This document shows positions 10,363-18,171 of a DNA stretch of 64,000 bases, one piece after another (the stretch's first letter is position 1; each line of letters starts with the position of its first letter). The notes below the pieces were generated by a model that made no database searches, was not told where the DNA came from, and was given only the letters and a program-made list of their open reading frames with translations. The DNA is from Geodermatophilus obscurus (GTDB lineage: Bacteria > Actinomycetota > Actinomycetes > Mycobacteriales > Geodermatophilaceae), in the NCBI RefSeq assembly GCF_900115395.1, contig NZ_FOWE01000010.1, positions 186,001 through 250,000 of the forward strand, written 5' to 3'. The translations under genes were made by a program, and so were the position numbers.

Positions 10363-10392
10363 TGCAAGTGATGTCGAAGGTCGCTGCAAGTG
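10363..10392. repeat. Short direct repeat in divergent promoter region
   Basis: TGCAAGTG occurs at 10363-10370 and 10385-10392, 22 bp apart, in the gap between the divergent kinase and DUF4333 genes. It could be a regulator half-site pair; the evidence is only spacing and position. Confidence 0.35.
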
Positions 10393-10453
10393 GGGCGCGG
10401 CACGGTGCTTCCGAGCACCCGGGACGGACCCGGGACCGATCGAGGAGCCCGAC

Positions 10454-11197
10454 ATGACCCAGGTCCAGAACCCCTACGGTTCCCCCAACCAGCCGCACGG
10501 CCACGGCGCCCAGGGACACGGCGCCCAGGGACACGGCGCCCAGGGACACGGCCCCCAGGGACACGGCCCCTACGCGCCCCCGTCCTTCCCCGCGCCGGGC
10601 GGCTTCGGCCCGGGCGGCCCGGGCTTCGCACCCGGCACCCCGAACGGCTTCGGCGGGCCGCCGGCGAAGAAGCGCACCGGCGCGGTCGTCGGCAGCATCC
10701 TGGCGGCCCTGGTCGTCGCCGGCCTGGGCATCGGTGCCTTCTTCCTGCTGGGCGGGAAGGTCCTCGACACCGCCGAGGCCGAGCGGCAGATCGTGGCGCT
10801 CACCGAGGAGCAGGCCGGCGTGACCGTCACCGACGTCACCTGTCCCGAGGACGTCGAGCTCGCCGCCGGCACGGTGTCGACCTGCACCGCCCAGGTCGAG
10901 GGCCAGGAGGTCAGCTACACCGTCGAGCAGACCGACGACGAGGGCAACGTGACCATCGCCAGCGAGGACGTCTTCGTCCAGGTCGCCGACGTCGAGGCGG
11001 CGCTGGTCTCCACCTTCGCCACCGACGCCGGGCTGGACGTGACCGCCAGCTGCGACGCCGACGACCGCACCGTGCTCGTCGCCGGGGACGGCCTGCAGCT
11101 GACCTGCACCGCCACCCTGGTCGACGACCCGAGCGACACCGGCGAGGTCCTCGCGGACATCGACGCCGAGGGCAACGTCACCTTCGACGCCAGCTGA
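10454..11197 (+). CDS. Membrane protein with two DUF4333 domains
   Basis: 247 residues. Order: a Gly/His/Pro-rich cytoplasmic tail with four GHGAQ/GHGPQ pentapeptides (residues about 17-38), one membrane segment (GAVVGSILAALVVAGLGIGAFFLLGG, about 76-100), then two tandem DUF4333-like modules, each with a Cys pair (VTCPEDV...STCTAQV; ASCDADD...LTCTATL). DUF4333 modules are extracytoplasmic and common in actinobacterial lipoproteins and membrane proteins of unknown role. The ATG at 10454 follows GAGGAGCCCGAC. Fairly sure of architecture; no function can be given. Confidence 0.82.
   Translation: MTQVQNPYGSPNQPHGHGAQGHGAQGHGAQGHGPQGHGPYAPPSFPAPGGFGPGGPGFAPGTPNGFGGPPAKKRTGAVVGSILAALVVAGLGIGAFFLLGGKVLDTAEAERQIVALTEEQAGVTVTDVTCPEDVELAAGTVSTCTAQVEGQEVSYTVEQTDDEGNVTIASEDVFVQVADVEAALVSTFATDAGLDVTASCDADDRTVLVAGDGLQLTCTATLVDDPSDTGEVLADIDAEGNVTFDAS
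10502..10570 (+). repeat. 15-bp in-frame tandem repeat (GHGAQ coding)
   Basis: Four units of cacggcgcccaggga (the fourth with a G-to-C change) plus a partial fifth. They encode the GHGAQ/GHGPQ pentapeptides at the N-terminus of the DUF4333 protein; unit number could vary between strains by slippage. Confidence 0.9.
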
Positions 11198-11240
11198 GAC
11201 CGGGCGCCCCCTGACCCGGGCGCCGCGAGCACAGGACACC

Positions 11241-11273
11241 GGGAGCCCGGGACCGCCACGGTCCCGGGCTCCC
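11241..11273. terminator. Bidirectional hairpin terminator
   Basis: A perfect 14-bp stem (11241-11254 with 11260-11273) with 5-nt loop between the convergent DUF4333 and luciferase-like genes. Confidence 0.8.
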
Positions 11274-11290
11274 CGGCGTCGTGCGCGTCG

Positions 11291-12322
11291 TCAGCGCGAG
11301 CCGGCGGGCACCCAGCCGATCGCCGGAGCCACGTGGCGGGCGAGGTTCTCCAGCAGGGCGGCGTTGTACTCGACGCCGAGCATGTTCGGCACGGTGACCA
11401 GCAGGGTGTCGGCCTCCCGGACGGCGGCGTCCTTCGCCAGCTCCTCGGCCACCCGGTCGGGCTCGCCGACGTAGCTCCGCCCGAAGCGGGCGCGCACGCC
11501 CTCGAGCAGCCCGACCTGGTCGGAGGAGCGCCGCTCGTCGCCGAAGTAGGCGCGGTCGAGATCGGAGACGACGGGGACGACGCTGCGGCTGACCGACACC
11601 CGCGGCTCGCGCTGCCACCCGGCCGCGGCCCAGGCGGCGCGGTACCGCTCGATCTGCTCGGCCTGCAGCTCGTCGAAGGGCACGCCGGTGTCCTCGACGA
11701 GCAGCGTCGAGCTCATCAGGTTCAGCCCCTGCTCGGCGGTCCGGACGGCGGTGGCGCGGGTGCCCGAGCCCCACCAGATGCGGTCGGCCAGGCCCGGCGA
11801 CTGCGGCTGGACGGCCAGCCGGCCGCGCGCGCCGCCGGTCGTCCCGGGGTCGGCGTCGACGACGGTGGCGCCCCGCAGCGCGGCGAGGAACAGCGCCGTC
11901 TTCTCGTGGGCCAGGTCGGCGTCGGTGGCTCCCTCCGGCGGGACGTACCCGAAGGCCTCCGAGCCGCGCAGCGCCGTCTCCGGTGACCCCCGGCTGACGC
12001 CGAGCTGCAGCCGGCCGTCGCTGAGCAGGTCGGTGGCCGCGGCCTCCTCGGCCATGTACAGCGGGTTCTCGTAGCGCATGTCGATCACGCCGGTGCCCAG
12101 CTCGATCCGCGAGGTGCGGGCCGCCATCGCCGCCAGCAGCGGGAACGGCGCGGCCAGCTGCCGGGCGAAGTGGTGCACGCGGACGAAGGCGCCGTCCAGG
12201 CCCAGCTCCTCGGCGGCGACGGCGAGCTCCACCGACTGCACCAGGGCGTCGCGGGCGGTGCGCACCTGCGAGCCGGGGATGGGCTGCCAGTGACCGAAGG
12301 ACAGGAACCCGATGCGCTTCAC
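11291..12322 (-). CDS. LLM-class flavin-dependent oxidoreductase
   Basis: 343 residues with a bacterial-luciferase-like TIM barrel: MKRIGFLSFGHW at the start, ELGLDGAFVRVHHFARQL, ELGTGVIDMRYENPLYMAEEAAATDLLSDGRLQLGVSRG in the middle, and a C-terminal helix pair. Enzymes of this class use FMNH2 or F420; the F420 synthase gene about 6 kb away makes F420 possible, but this sequence alone does not decide. The GTG at 12322 is the start, leaving its 5' side divergent from the PAS-GGDEF-EAL gene. Confidence 0.85.
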   Translation of the reverse strand: MKRIGFLSFGHWQPIPGSQVRTARDALVQSVELAVAAEELGLDGAFVRVHHFARQLAAPFPLLAAMAARTSRIELGTGVIDMRYENPLYMAEEAAATDLLSDGRLQLGVSRGSPETALRGSEAFGYVPPEGATDADLAHEKTALFLAALRGATVVDADPGTTGGARGRLAVQPQSPGLADRIWWGSGTRATAVRTAEQGLNLMSSTLLVEDTGVPFDELQAEQIERYRAAWAAAGWQREPRVSVSRSVVPVVSDLDRAYFGDERRSSDQVGLLEGVRARFGRSYVGEPDRVAEELAKDAAVREADTLLVTVPNMLGVEYNAALLENLARHVAPAIGWVPAGSR

Positions 12323-12455
12323 GCGTCACACCAGCGCGGTGCGCGGGACGGGTGTTCCCGGTGAGGCGGAGCCCTCACCGTCTGTGATCGGTCGACCACG
12401 ACATTCCGGGCGCCGGTTCCGCCGATCCGGCCAGGGCGTCGGCCACCCTGTCCGG

Positions 12456-14426
12456 GTGACTCTCAGCGCCTCCTCCGTGCCCCTGCCCCGGGCCGGCCGA
12501 CCCGGCGGGCACGCCGGCGCACCGGCGGGGGCGAGGCTGCGGGCCATCGACACGCTGCTGGCCGACCGCGGCCAGATGTTCCGCGCCCTGTTCCTCTCCT
12601 CCCCCGTCCCGCAGGCCCTCGTCGACCTCGACGGCCACCTGCTCGTGGTCAACGACGCGCTCTGCGCGCTCGCCGGCCGGGGCATCGACGACATGGTCGG
12701 CCGGCACGTCGACCTGCTCGCCCACCCCGACGACGCTCCGCTGAACGACGACGTGGCCGGCGAGGACGGCGCGCTGGACCCGTGGCTGCGCCAGGACGGC
12801 GAGCGCCGCCTGCGCCGCGCCGACGGCAGCGAGGTGTGGGTGCAGCAGTCGCACGACGTCGTCCACCGCAGCACCGGCGAGCCGCAGTTCGCCGTCCTGT
12901 CGCTGGTCGACGTCACCGACCGCCGCCGCGCCGAGGAAGACCTGGTCCGCCGGGCCTTCACCGACCCGCTCACCGGGCTGCCCAACCGGCGCGCACTCAC
13001 CGACCGGCTCAACCACGCCCTCGCGCTCTCCCGCCGCCGGGGGCTGCAGGTCGGCCTGGTGCACATGGACCTCGACCGGTTCCAAGCGGTCAACGACACC
13101 CTCGGCACCGAGGCCGGCGACCAGCTGCTCAGCCAGGTCGCCGACCGGCTGCGGTGGAGCACCCGCGTCGAGGACACCGCCGTCCGGCTGGGCGCCGACG
13201 AGTTCCTCATCCTCGCCGAGGACGTCGAGGACCTCGACGGGCTGCGCGCGCTGGCCGACCGGCTGCTCGCCGTCCTCGACGACCCGTTCGTGCTGGGCGG
13301 CCGCGAGATCGTGCTGTCGGCGTCCGTGGGCCTGACGCTGGGGTCCGACGTCGCCCCCGACGACCTGCTCAAGCAGGCGCACAGCGCCCTGGCCCGCGCC
13401 AAGCGCGACGGCAGCCGGGCCCGCATCGAGGTGCACGACGGCGGCCTCACCGAGGACGAGGTCGACCTGCTGCAGCTCGAGACCGACCTGCGCCGGGCAC
13501 TGGACGCCGACGAGCTGCGGCTCTTCTACCAGCCCATCGTCTCCCTCGCCGACGAGACACTGCTGGGCTACGAGGCGCTCATCCGCTGGCAGCACCCCAC
13601 CCGCGGGCTGCTGCCGCCGGGCGCCTTCCTCGACGCCGCCGAGAACAACCGGCTGACCTCGCGGCTGGGTGCCTGGGTGCTGCGCCGTGCCTGCGACGAC
13701 GCCGCCGGCTGGCCGGCCGGCCTGCGGGTGCACGTCAACGTCTCCGCCCGGCACCTGGCCGAGGAGGGGTTCAGCGAGCTGGTCGCCGACGTGCTCGACG
13801 CGTCCGGCCTGCCGCCGGAGCGGCTGGAGCTGGAGATCACCGAGTCGACGGCGCTGTTCGCCGCCGAGGCCACCCTGCAGGCCGTGCAGGAGGTCACCGC
13901 GCGCGGGGTGACGTTGGCGCTCGACGACTTCGGCACCGGGTACTCGGCGATCACCGCCCTGCACCGGCTGCCCATCCACACCGTCAAGATCGACCGGTCC
14001 TTCGTCGCCGGGGTGGTCCGCGAGCCGTCGTCGGCCGCGCTGGTGCAGGGGCTGCTGCAGCTCGGCCAGGGCATGGGGCTGCAGGTCATCGCGGAGGGCA
14101 TCGAGGACCTCGACCAGGCCGACTGGCTGCGCCGGCACGGCTGCGCGATGGCCCAGGGCTACGCCTTCGGGCGGCCGGCGCCGCTGCCCGGCCGCACCGA
14201 CACCACGGTCGCCGAGACACTCGTCGGGCAGGCCGCCGAGGAGGCCGCCGCGGTGCTCGGGGCGGTCACCGGCGAGCTGGAGGCCGTCGAGGACCTGCCC
14301 GTCGCCGGCGGCGACGGGGTCGACCTGCTGCCCCTCGATGACGAGCGGCCGTTGCCGCCGCGCCCGTTCCTGAAGGTCGTCGACGACATCGCCGAGGACC
14401 CCGACGGGGACGGGCCGCCGGCCTAG
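12456..14426 (+). CDS. PAS-GGDEF-EAL cyclic-di-GMP protein with altered GGDEF motif
   Basis: 656 residues, soluble. A PAS domain (about 45-165; QALVDLDGHLLVVNDALCAL) precedes a GGDEF domain whose signature reads GADEF (VRLGADEFLIL), so diguanylate cyclase activity is doubtful. The EAL domain keeps the phosphodiesterase residues: YEALIRW, ELEITEST, LDDFGTGYS, VKIDRSF and IAEGIED. The likely net function is c-di-GMP hydrolysis controlled by PAS and possibly by GTP binding. GTG 12456 was chosen because it starts just before the conserved region; upstream codons overlap the promoter of the divergent gene. Confidence 0.88.
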   Translation: MTLSASSVPLPRAGRPGGHAGAPAGARLRAIDTLLADRGQMFRALFLSSPVPQALVDLDGHLLVVNDALCALAGRGIDDMVGRHVDLLAHPDDAPLNDDVAGEDGALDPWLRQDGERRLRRADGSEVWVQQSHDVVHRSTGEPQFAVLSLVDVTDRRRAEEDLVRRAFTDPLTGLPNRRALTDRLNHALALSRRRGLQVGLVHMDLDRFQAVNDTLGTEAGDQLLSQVADRLRWSTRVEDTAVRLGADEFLILAEDVEDLDGLRALADRLLAVLDDPFVLGGREIVLSASVGLTLGSDVAPDDLLKQAHSALARAKRDGSRARIEVHDGGLTEDEVDLLQLETDLRRALDADELRLFYQPIVSLADETLLGYEALIRWQHPTRGLLPPGAFLDAAENNRLTSRLGAWVLRRACDDAAGWPAGLRVHVNVSARHLAEEGFSELVADVLDASGLPPERLELEITESTALFAAEATLQAVQEVTARGVTLALDDFGTGYSAITALHRLPIHTVKIDRSFVAGVVREPSSAALVQGLLQLGQGMGLQVIAEGIEDLDQADWLRRHGCAMAQGYAFGRPAPLPGRTDTTVAETLVGQAAEEAAAVLGAVTGELEAVEDLPVAGGDGVDLLPLDDERPLPPRPFLKVVDDIAEDPDGDGPPA

Positions 14427-14429
14427 TCG

Positions 14430-15242
14430 TCAGGCGCGCGGCAGCGTCAGCGGCACCGGGCGCTTCGGCGCACGCCCGTCGCCGGAGGAGCGCCCGCGCA
14501 GGCGGCGGGCGATCCACGGCGCGACGAACCCGCGCACCCACGCCACCTCCTCGGCGACCGCCGCGCGCAGCGCCCGCGGCGGCGCCGGGGGTAACGGGGT
14601 GCGCCAGTCGCCGTCCCCGTCGCCGGGGACCGGCACGCCCAGGGCCGCGGCCGCGGCCAGCGCGGTGCGGCGGTGCCCCTCGGCCGTGAGGTGGATGCGG
14701 TCGCCGTCCCAGAGCCGCCAGTCCAGCAGCCAGCCGGCGCCCCACTGGTCGAGCACGACCGCGCCGTGCCGCGCGGCGATCGACCACACCGAGGCGTTGA
14801 ACACCGCCACGCGGCCGCGGGTGCGGCGGATGAGCGGGGTCAGCCGCGGGTCGACCCCGGTGGCGAGCACCACGTCGGCGCCGTCGGCGCGGAAGCCGGC
14901 CACCGCCTCCTCCAGCGCGGCGGCCAGCCGGTCGGGGTCGGCACCGGGGCGGAGCAGGTCGTTGCCGCCGGCGACCAGGCTGACCAGGTCGGGCCGCGCG
15001 GCACGGGCCACCGGCACCTGCTCGGCGAGCACCTGAGGCAGCAGCCGGCCGCGGATCGCCAGGTTGGCGTACTCGACGTCGTGCGGGCTCGCCGCGGCGA
15101 GGTGCCCGGCCAGCCGGTCGGCCCAGCCGCGGTACTCGCCGGGGCGGGCGGGGTCGGGGTCGCTGAGCCCCTCGGTGAAGGAGTCGCCGAGGGCGACGTA
15201 GCGGCGCCAGGAGGAGCGGGACGGTGCAGGCACGGGCTCCAC
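14430..15242 (-). CDS. SGNH/GDSL-family hydrolase
   Basis: 270 residues. All four SGNH blocks are visible: Ser in ALGDSFTEG, Gly/Asn region NLAIRGR, Asn in VAGGNDLLRPG, and the catalytic Asp-x-x-His in WDGDRIHLTAEGH. No signal peptide, so an intracellular esterase or lipase-like enzyme is likely; the substrate is unknown. It is the last gene of the minus-strand run after nadK, 19 bp away, and converges on the GGDEF-EAL gene with only 3 bp between stops. Confidence 0.88.
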   Translation of the reverse strand: MEPVPAPSRSSWRRYVALGDSFTEGLSDPDPARPGEYRGWADRLAGHLAAASPHDVEYANLAIRGRLLPQVLAEQVPVARAARPDLVSLVAGGNDLLRPGADPDRLAAALEEAVAGFRADGADVVLATGVDPRLTPLIRRTRGRVAVFNASVWSIAARHGAVVLDQWGAGWLLDWRLWDGDRIHLTAEGHRRTALAAAAALGVPVPGDGDGDWRTPLPPAPPRALRAAVAEEVAWVRGFVAPWIARRLRGRSSGDGRAPKRPVPLTLPRA

Positions 15243-15261
15243 TGCAGCACGGCGGGGGGGT

Positions 15262-16176
15262 TCAGCCGTCCTGCGGGTCCTCCTTCATGCGCTCGCGGAC
15301 GTCGGGCGGGAGGAACTCGAGCAGCTCGCCGGGCAGGAAGGGCAGGTCCAGCAGGGACAGCTTGGCCCGGCTGCGCGCCGCCGAGCGGGACCCCTGGATG
15401 CGGACCAGCTGCCCGGCGCCGGGGCGGTAGGACACGGTCAGCTCGTCGCCGGGGTCGAGCTGACCGCGGAGGACGCCGTCGACCTCCACCGCCGGGCGGC
15501 CGCTGCTGATGGTGAGCGAGAGGGTCTCCCGGGCGCCGAGCAGCACGGTCCGCGAGATGCCCTGCGCGGGCGCGGCGGGCGTGAGCAGGATGCCCTCGAC
15601 CTCGGGGCTGACCACCGGGCCGCCGGCCGCGTAGTTGTAGGCGGTCGAGCCCATCGCGGTCGCGATGATCACCGCGTCGCAGCGGACGTGGGCGTAGCGC
15701 TGGCCCCCGACCGACAGGTCGGCGGTCACCATCCCCTCCCCCGGCACCCGGGCCAGCACGGCGTCGTTGAACGCCGGGTCCTCGCGGTCGCGCCGCCGCA
15801 CGACCAGGCAGCCGCGGGACTCGGTGCGCACCCGGCCCTCGGCCATCGCGGCCAGCGCCTCCCCCAGCTCGCCGCCCTCCACCTCGGCCAGGAACCCGAG
15901 GTGGCCGAGGTTGACGCCGAGCACCGGCACCGGCCGGTCGCTCACCAGCCGCATGGCGCCGAGGATGGTGCCGTCGCCGCCCAGGGCGATGAGCCCGTCG
16001 GTGGTGCCGGCCAGCTCCTCGGGCGTCACCGGGGTGACACCGGCGAGGCCCAGCCGGGCGACGTCGGCCCGGTCGGCCAGCAGCTCGACGTCGGCTCCGC
16101 CGGTCCACGCGCTGACCTGGCGTACGGCCGCCGAGGAGTCCCGCGTGGGGTGCAGGACCAGGCCGATGCGCGCCAC
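15262..16176 (-). CDS. nadK: NAD kinase
   Basis: 304 residues. The GGDGT motif (LIALGGDGTILGAM) and the second conserved block GSTAYNYAAGGPVV define an ATP-NAD kinase; NLGHLGFLAE and FNDAVLA are also family-typical. It phosphorylates NAD to NADP in the cytoplasm. The GTG start immediately follows the stop of the upstream flavoprotein gene with no gap, indicating a two-gene or three-gene operon with the SGNH hydrolase. The usual actinobacterial neighbours of nadK (recN, tlyA) are absent, so a paralogue elsewhere is possible. Confidence 0.92.
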   Translation of the reverse strand: MARIGLVLHPTRDSSAAVRQVSAWTGGADVELLADRADVARLGLAGVTPVTPEELAGTTDGLIALGGDGTILGAMRLVSDRPVPVLGVNLGHLGFLAEVEGGELGEALAAMAEGRVRTESRGCLVVRRRDREDPAFNDAVLARVPGEGMVTADLSVGGQRYAHVRCDAVIIATAMGSTAYNYAAGGPVVSPEVEGILLTPAAPAQGISRTVLLGARETLSLTISSGRPAVEVDGVLRGQLDPGDELTVSYRPGAGQLVRIQGSRSAARSRAKLSLLDLPFLPGELLEFLPPDVRERMKEDPQDG

Positions 16177-17598
16177 TCAGCCGCGCCAGGTCTCGAGCAG
16201 CCGCAGCCACACCTCGCTGACCGTCGGGTAGGCCGGGACCGCGTGCCACAGCCGGCTGATCGGCACCTCGCCGACGACGGCGATCGTGGCCGCGTGCAGC
16301 AGCTCGGCGACGGCCGGGCCGACGAACGTGACGCCGAGCAGCACCTCGCGCCCGGGGTCGACGACGGCGACCGCCGTCCCCTCGTAGCCGTCGGCGAGCA
16401 GCGCCGCGCCGGCCACCGAGCCGATCGGGTACTCGACGACGCGGTGCGGAAGGCCGGCCTCGCGGGCCTGGGCGGAGGTCAGGCCGACGCTGGCCACCTG
16501 CGGGTCGGTGAACACCACGGCCGGGGTGGCGGCGCGGTCGGCGGTGGCGGTGTGCGGCGACCAGTCGGCACCGGACACCTCCTCGCCGCGGGCGCGGGCG
16601 ACGATCGCGGCACCGGCCTGGCGGGCCTGGTACTTGCCCATGTGGGTGAGCAGCCGCCGGCCGTTGACGTCGCCGGCGCCGTAGAGCCACGGCAGGCCGC
16701 GCACCCGCAGCGTGTCGTCGACGTCGAGGTACCGGCCGGGCTCGAGGCCGACGGTGTCCGCCCCGATGGCGGTGGTGCGCGCCTGCCGGCCGGTGGCGAC
16801 CAGCACCTCGTCGCCGCGCACCTCCTCCCCGCCCACGGTGAGGACCACCTCGTCGTCCTCGCGGCGGGCGGCGGTGACGTCGGCGTCGAGGCGGACGTCG
16901 ACACCCCGGTCGCGCAGCGAGGCGAGCACGGCGTCCCCGGCCTGCGGCTCGGCGTCGGGCAGCAGCCGGCCGCCGCGCTGCAGCAGCGTCACCCGCGAGC
17001 CGAGCGCGTGCCACGCGAAGGACAGCTCGCAGCCGACGTAGCCGCCGCCGACGACGAGCAGCCGGCGGGGGGCCTCCTTCGCGCCGGTCGCCTCGCGCGG
17101 GGTCCACGGCTGCACGCCGTCGAGGCCCGCCACCGGCGGCACCGCCGGCTCCGACCCGGTGCAGACGGCGACCGCGTGCCGCGCGGTGAGCCGGACGCGG
17201 CCACCGTCGGGCGTGGTGACGACGACGGCACGCTCGCCGTCGAGCCGGGCGGTACCGCGGACGAGGTCGATGCCCGCACCCGCGACCCAGTCGACCTGGC
17301 CGGTGTCGTCCCAGTCGTGGGTGAAGGAGTCGCGGCGCGCCAGCGTGGCGGCCACGTCCTGTTCACCGGTCACGGCGGCCGCGGCGCCCTGCACGGTCCG
17401 GGCGGCCGCGAGGGCCTCGGTGCCGCGCAGCAGCGCCTTGCTGGGCATGCACGCGTAGTAGGAGCACTCCCCGCCGACGAGGTGCTCCTCCACCAGCACC
17501 GCACTCAGCCCGCCCCGCACGACGACGTCGGCGAGGTTCTCCCCGGTCGGGCCGGCACCGAGCACGACGACGTCGTAGGTCCTGTCTGCGCTGCTCAC
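16177..17598 (-). CDS. FAD-dependent pyridine-nucleotide-disulfide oxidoreductase
   Basis: 473 residues. N-terminal FAD site (VVVLGAGPTGENLADV), redox pair Cys45-x4-Cys50 (ECSYYACMPSKA), NAD(P) site (LLVVGGGYVGCEL), second FAD block (LYGAGDVNGRRL), and a dimerisation domain. At the C-terminus the catalytic His-Pro-Thr of lipoamide dehydrogenases reads YPT (PAYPTVSEVW), as in some mercuric-reductase-like and quinone-reductase members. It is thus unlikely to be the housekeeping lipoamide dehydrogenase. The GTG at 17598 was chosen at VSSADRTYD. It lies directly upstream of nadK. Confidence 0.85.
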   Translation of the reverse strand: MSSADRTYDVVVLGAGPTGENLADVVVRGGLSAVLVEEHLVGGECSYYACMPSKALLRGTEALAAARTVQGAAAAVTGEQDVAATLARRDSFTHDWDDTGQVDWVAGAGIDLVRGTARLDGERAVVVTTPDGGRVRLTARHAVAVCTGSEPAVPPVAGLDGVQPWTPREATGAKEAPRRLLVVGGGYVGCELSFAWHALGSRVTLLQRGGRLLPDAEPQAGDAVLASLRDRGVDVRLDADVTAARREDDEVVLTVGGEEVRGDEVLVATGRQARTTAIGADTVGLEPGRYLDVDDTLRVRGLPWLYGAGDVNGRRLLTHMGKYQARQAGAAIVARARGEEVSGADWSPHTATADRAATPAVVFTDPQVASVGLTSAQAREAGLPHRVVEYPIGSVAGAALLADGYEGTAVAVVDPGREVLLGVTFVGPAVAELLHAATIAVVGEVPISRLWHAVPAYPTVSEVWLRLLETWRG

Positions 17599-17632
17599 GG
17601 GGCCATCCTGTCCGGTGTGGTCGACTGGCCGC

Positions 17633-18127
17633 ATGCCCGTGTCCCGCGCCGACTTCAGCGCCGCGCTCCGGCAGTACCCGGCCGGGGTGGCGCTGCTGAC
17701 CGTCCGCGACGACATCGACGACGTCGGCGCCACCGTGACGTCGGTGACGAGCGTGTCGGCCGACCCGCCGCTGGTCGCCGTCGGGCTGAGCGCGGACGGC
17801 TACCCGGCCGAGGTGCTCGAGGCGGTGGGCACGTGCGCGCTCACCGTCCTCGCCGCGGGTCAGGCGATCCTGGCCAGCCGGTTCTCCTCGGCGGGGCGCC
17901 CCTCGGCCCGGCACCTGCTGGAGGCGGTGCCATGGTCGCGGGCGCCGCACAGCGACGCGATCGTGCTCGACGGCGGCGTCGTCGCGCTGGACTGCCGGCT
18001 GGAGCGCCTGGTGCCCGCCGGTGACCACGTGCTGGCGCTGCTCGTCGTCGAGGCGGTGCCGGTCCTGCACGACGGCTCCGCCCCCCTGCTCCGCCTCCGC
18101 GGCCGCTACGTCGACGCCCCCGGGTGA
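17633..18127 (+). CDS. Flavin reductase-like domain protein (HpaC type)
   Basis: 164 residues. [47 protein letters not shown] and a long [26 protein letters not shown]-terminus are diagnostic of the flavin-reductase/flavin-binding split-barrel family, which supplies reduced FMN or binds FMN/F420-like cofactors. The ATG at 17633 is chosen over a GTG at 17615. It is 44 bp upstream of fbiC on the same strand, so a functional link with deazaflavin metabolism is possible but unproven. Confidence 0.85.
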   Translation: MPVSRADFSAALRQYPAGVALLTVRDDIDDVGATVTSVTSVSADPPLVAVGLSADGYPAEVLEAVGTCALTVLAAGQAILASRFSSAGRPSARHLLEAVPWSRAPHSDAIVLDGGVVALDCRLERLVPAGDHVLALLVVEAVPVLHDGSAPLLRLRGRYVDAPG

Positions 18128-18171
18128 CGCGACCTCCTGCGCCGGTCGTCCGGGGGTTAGCGTCGACGGCG

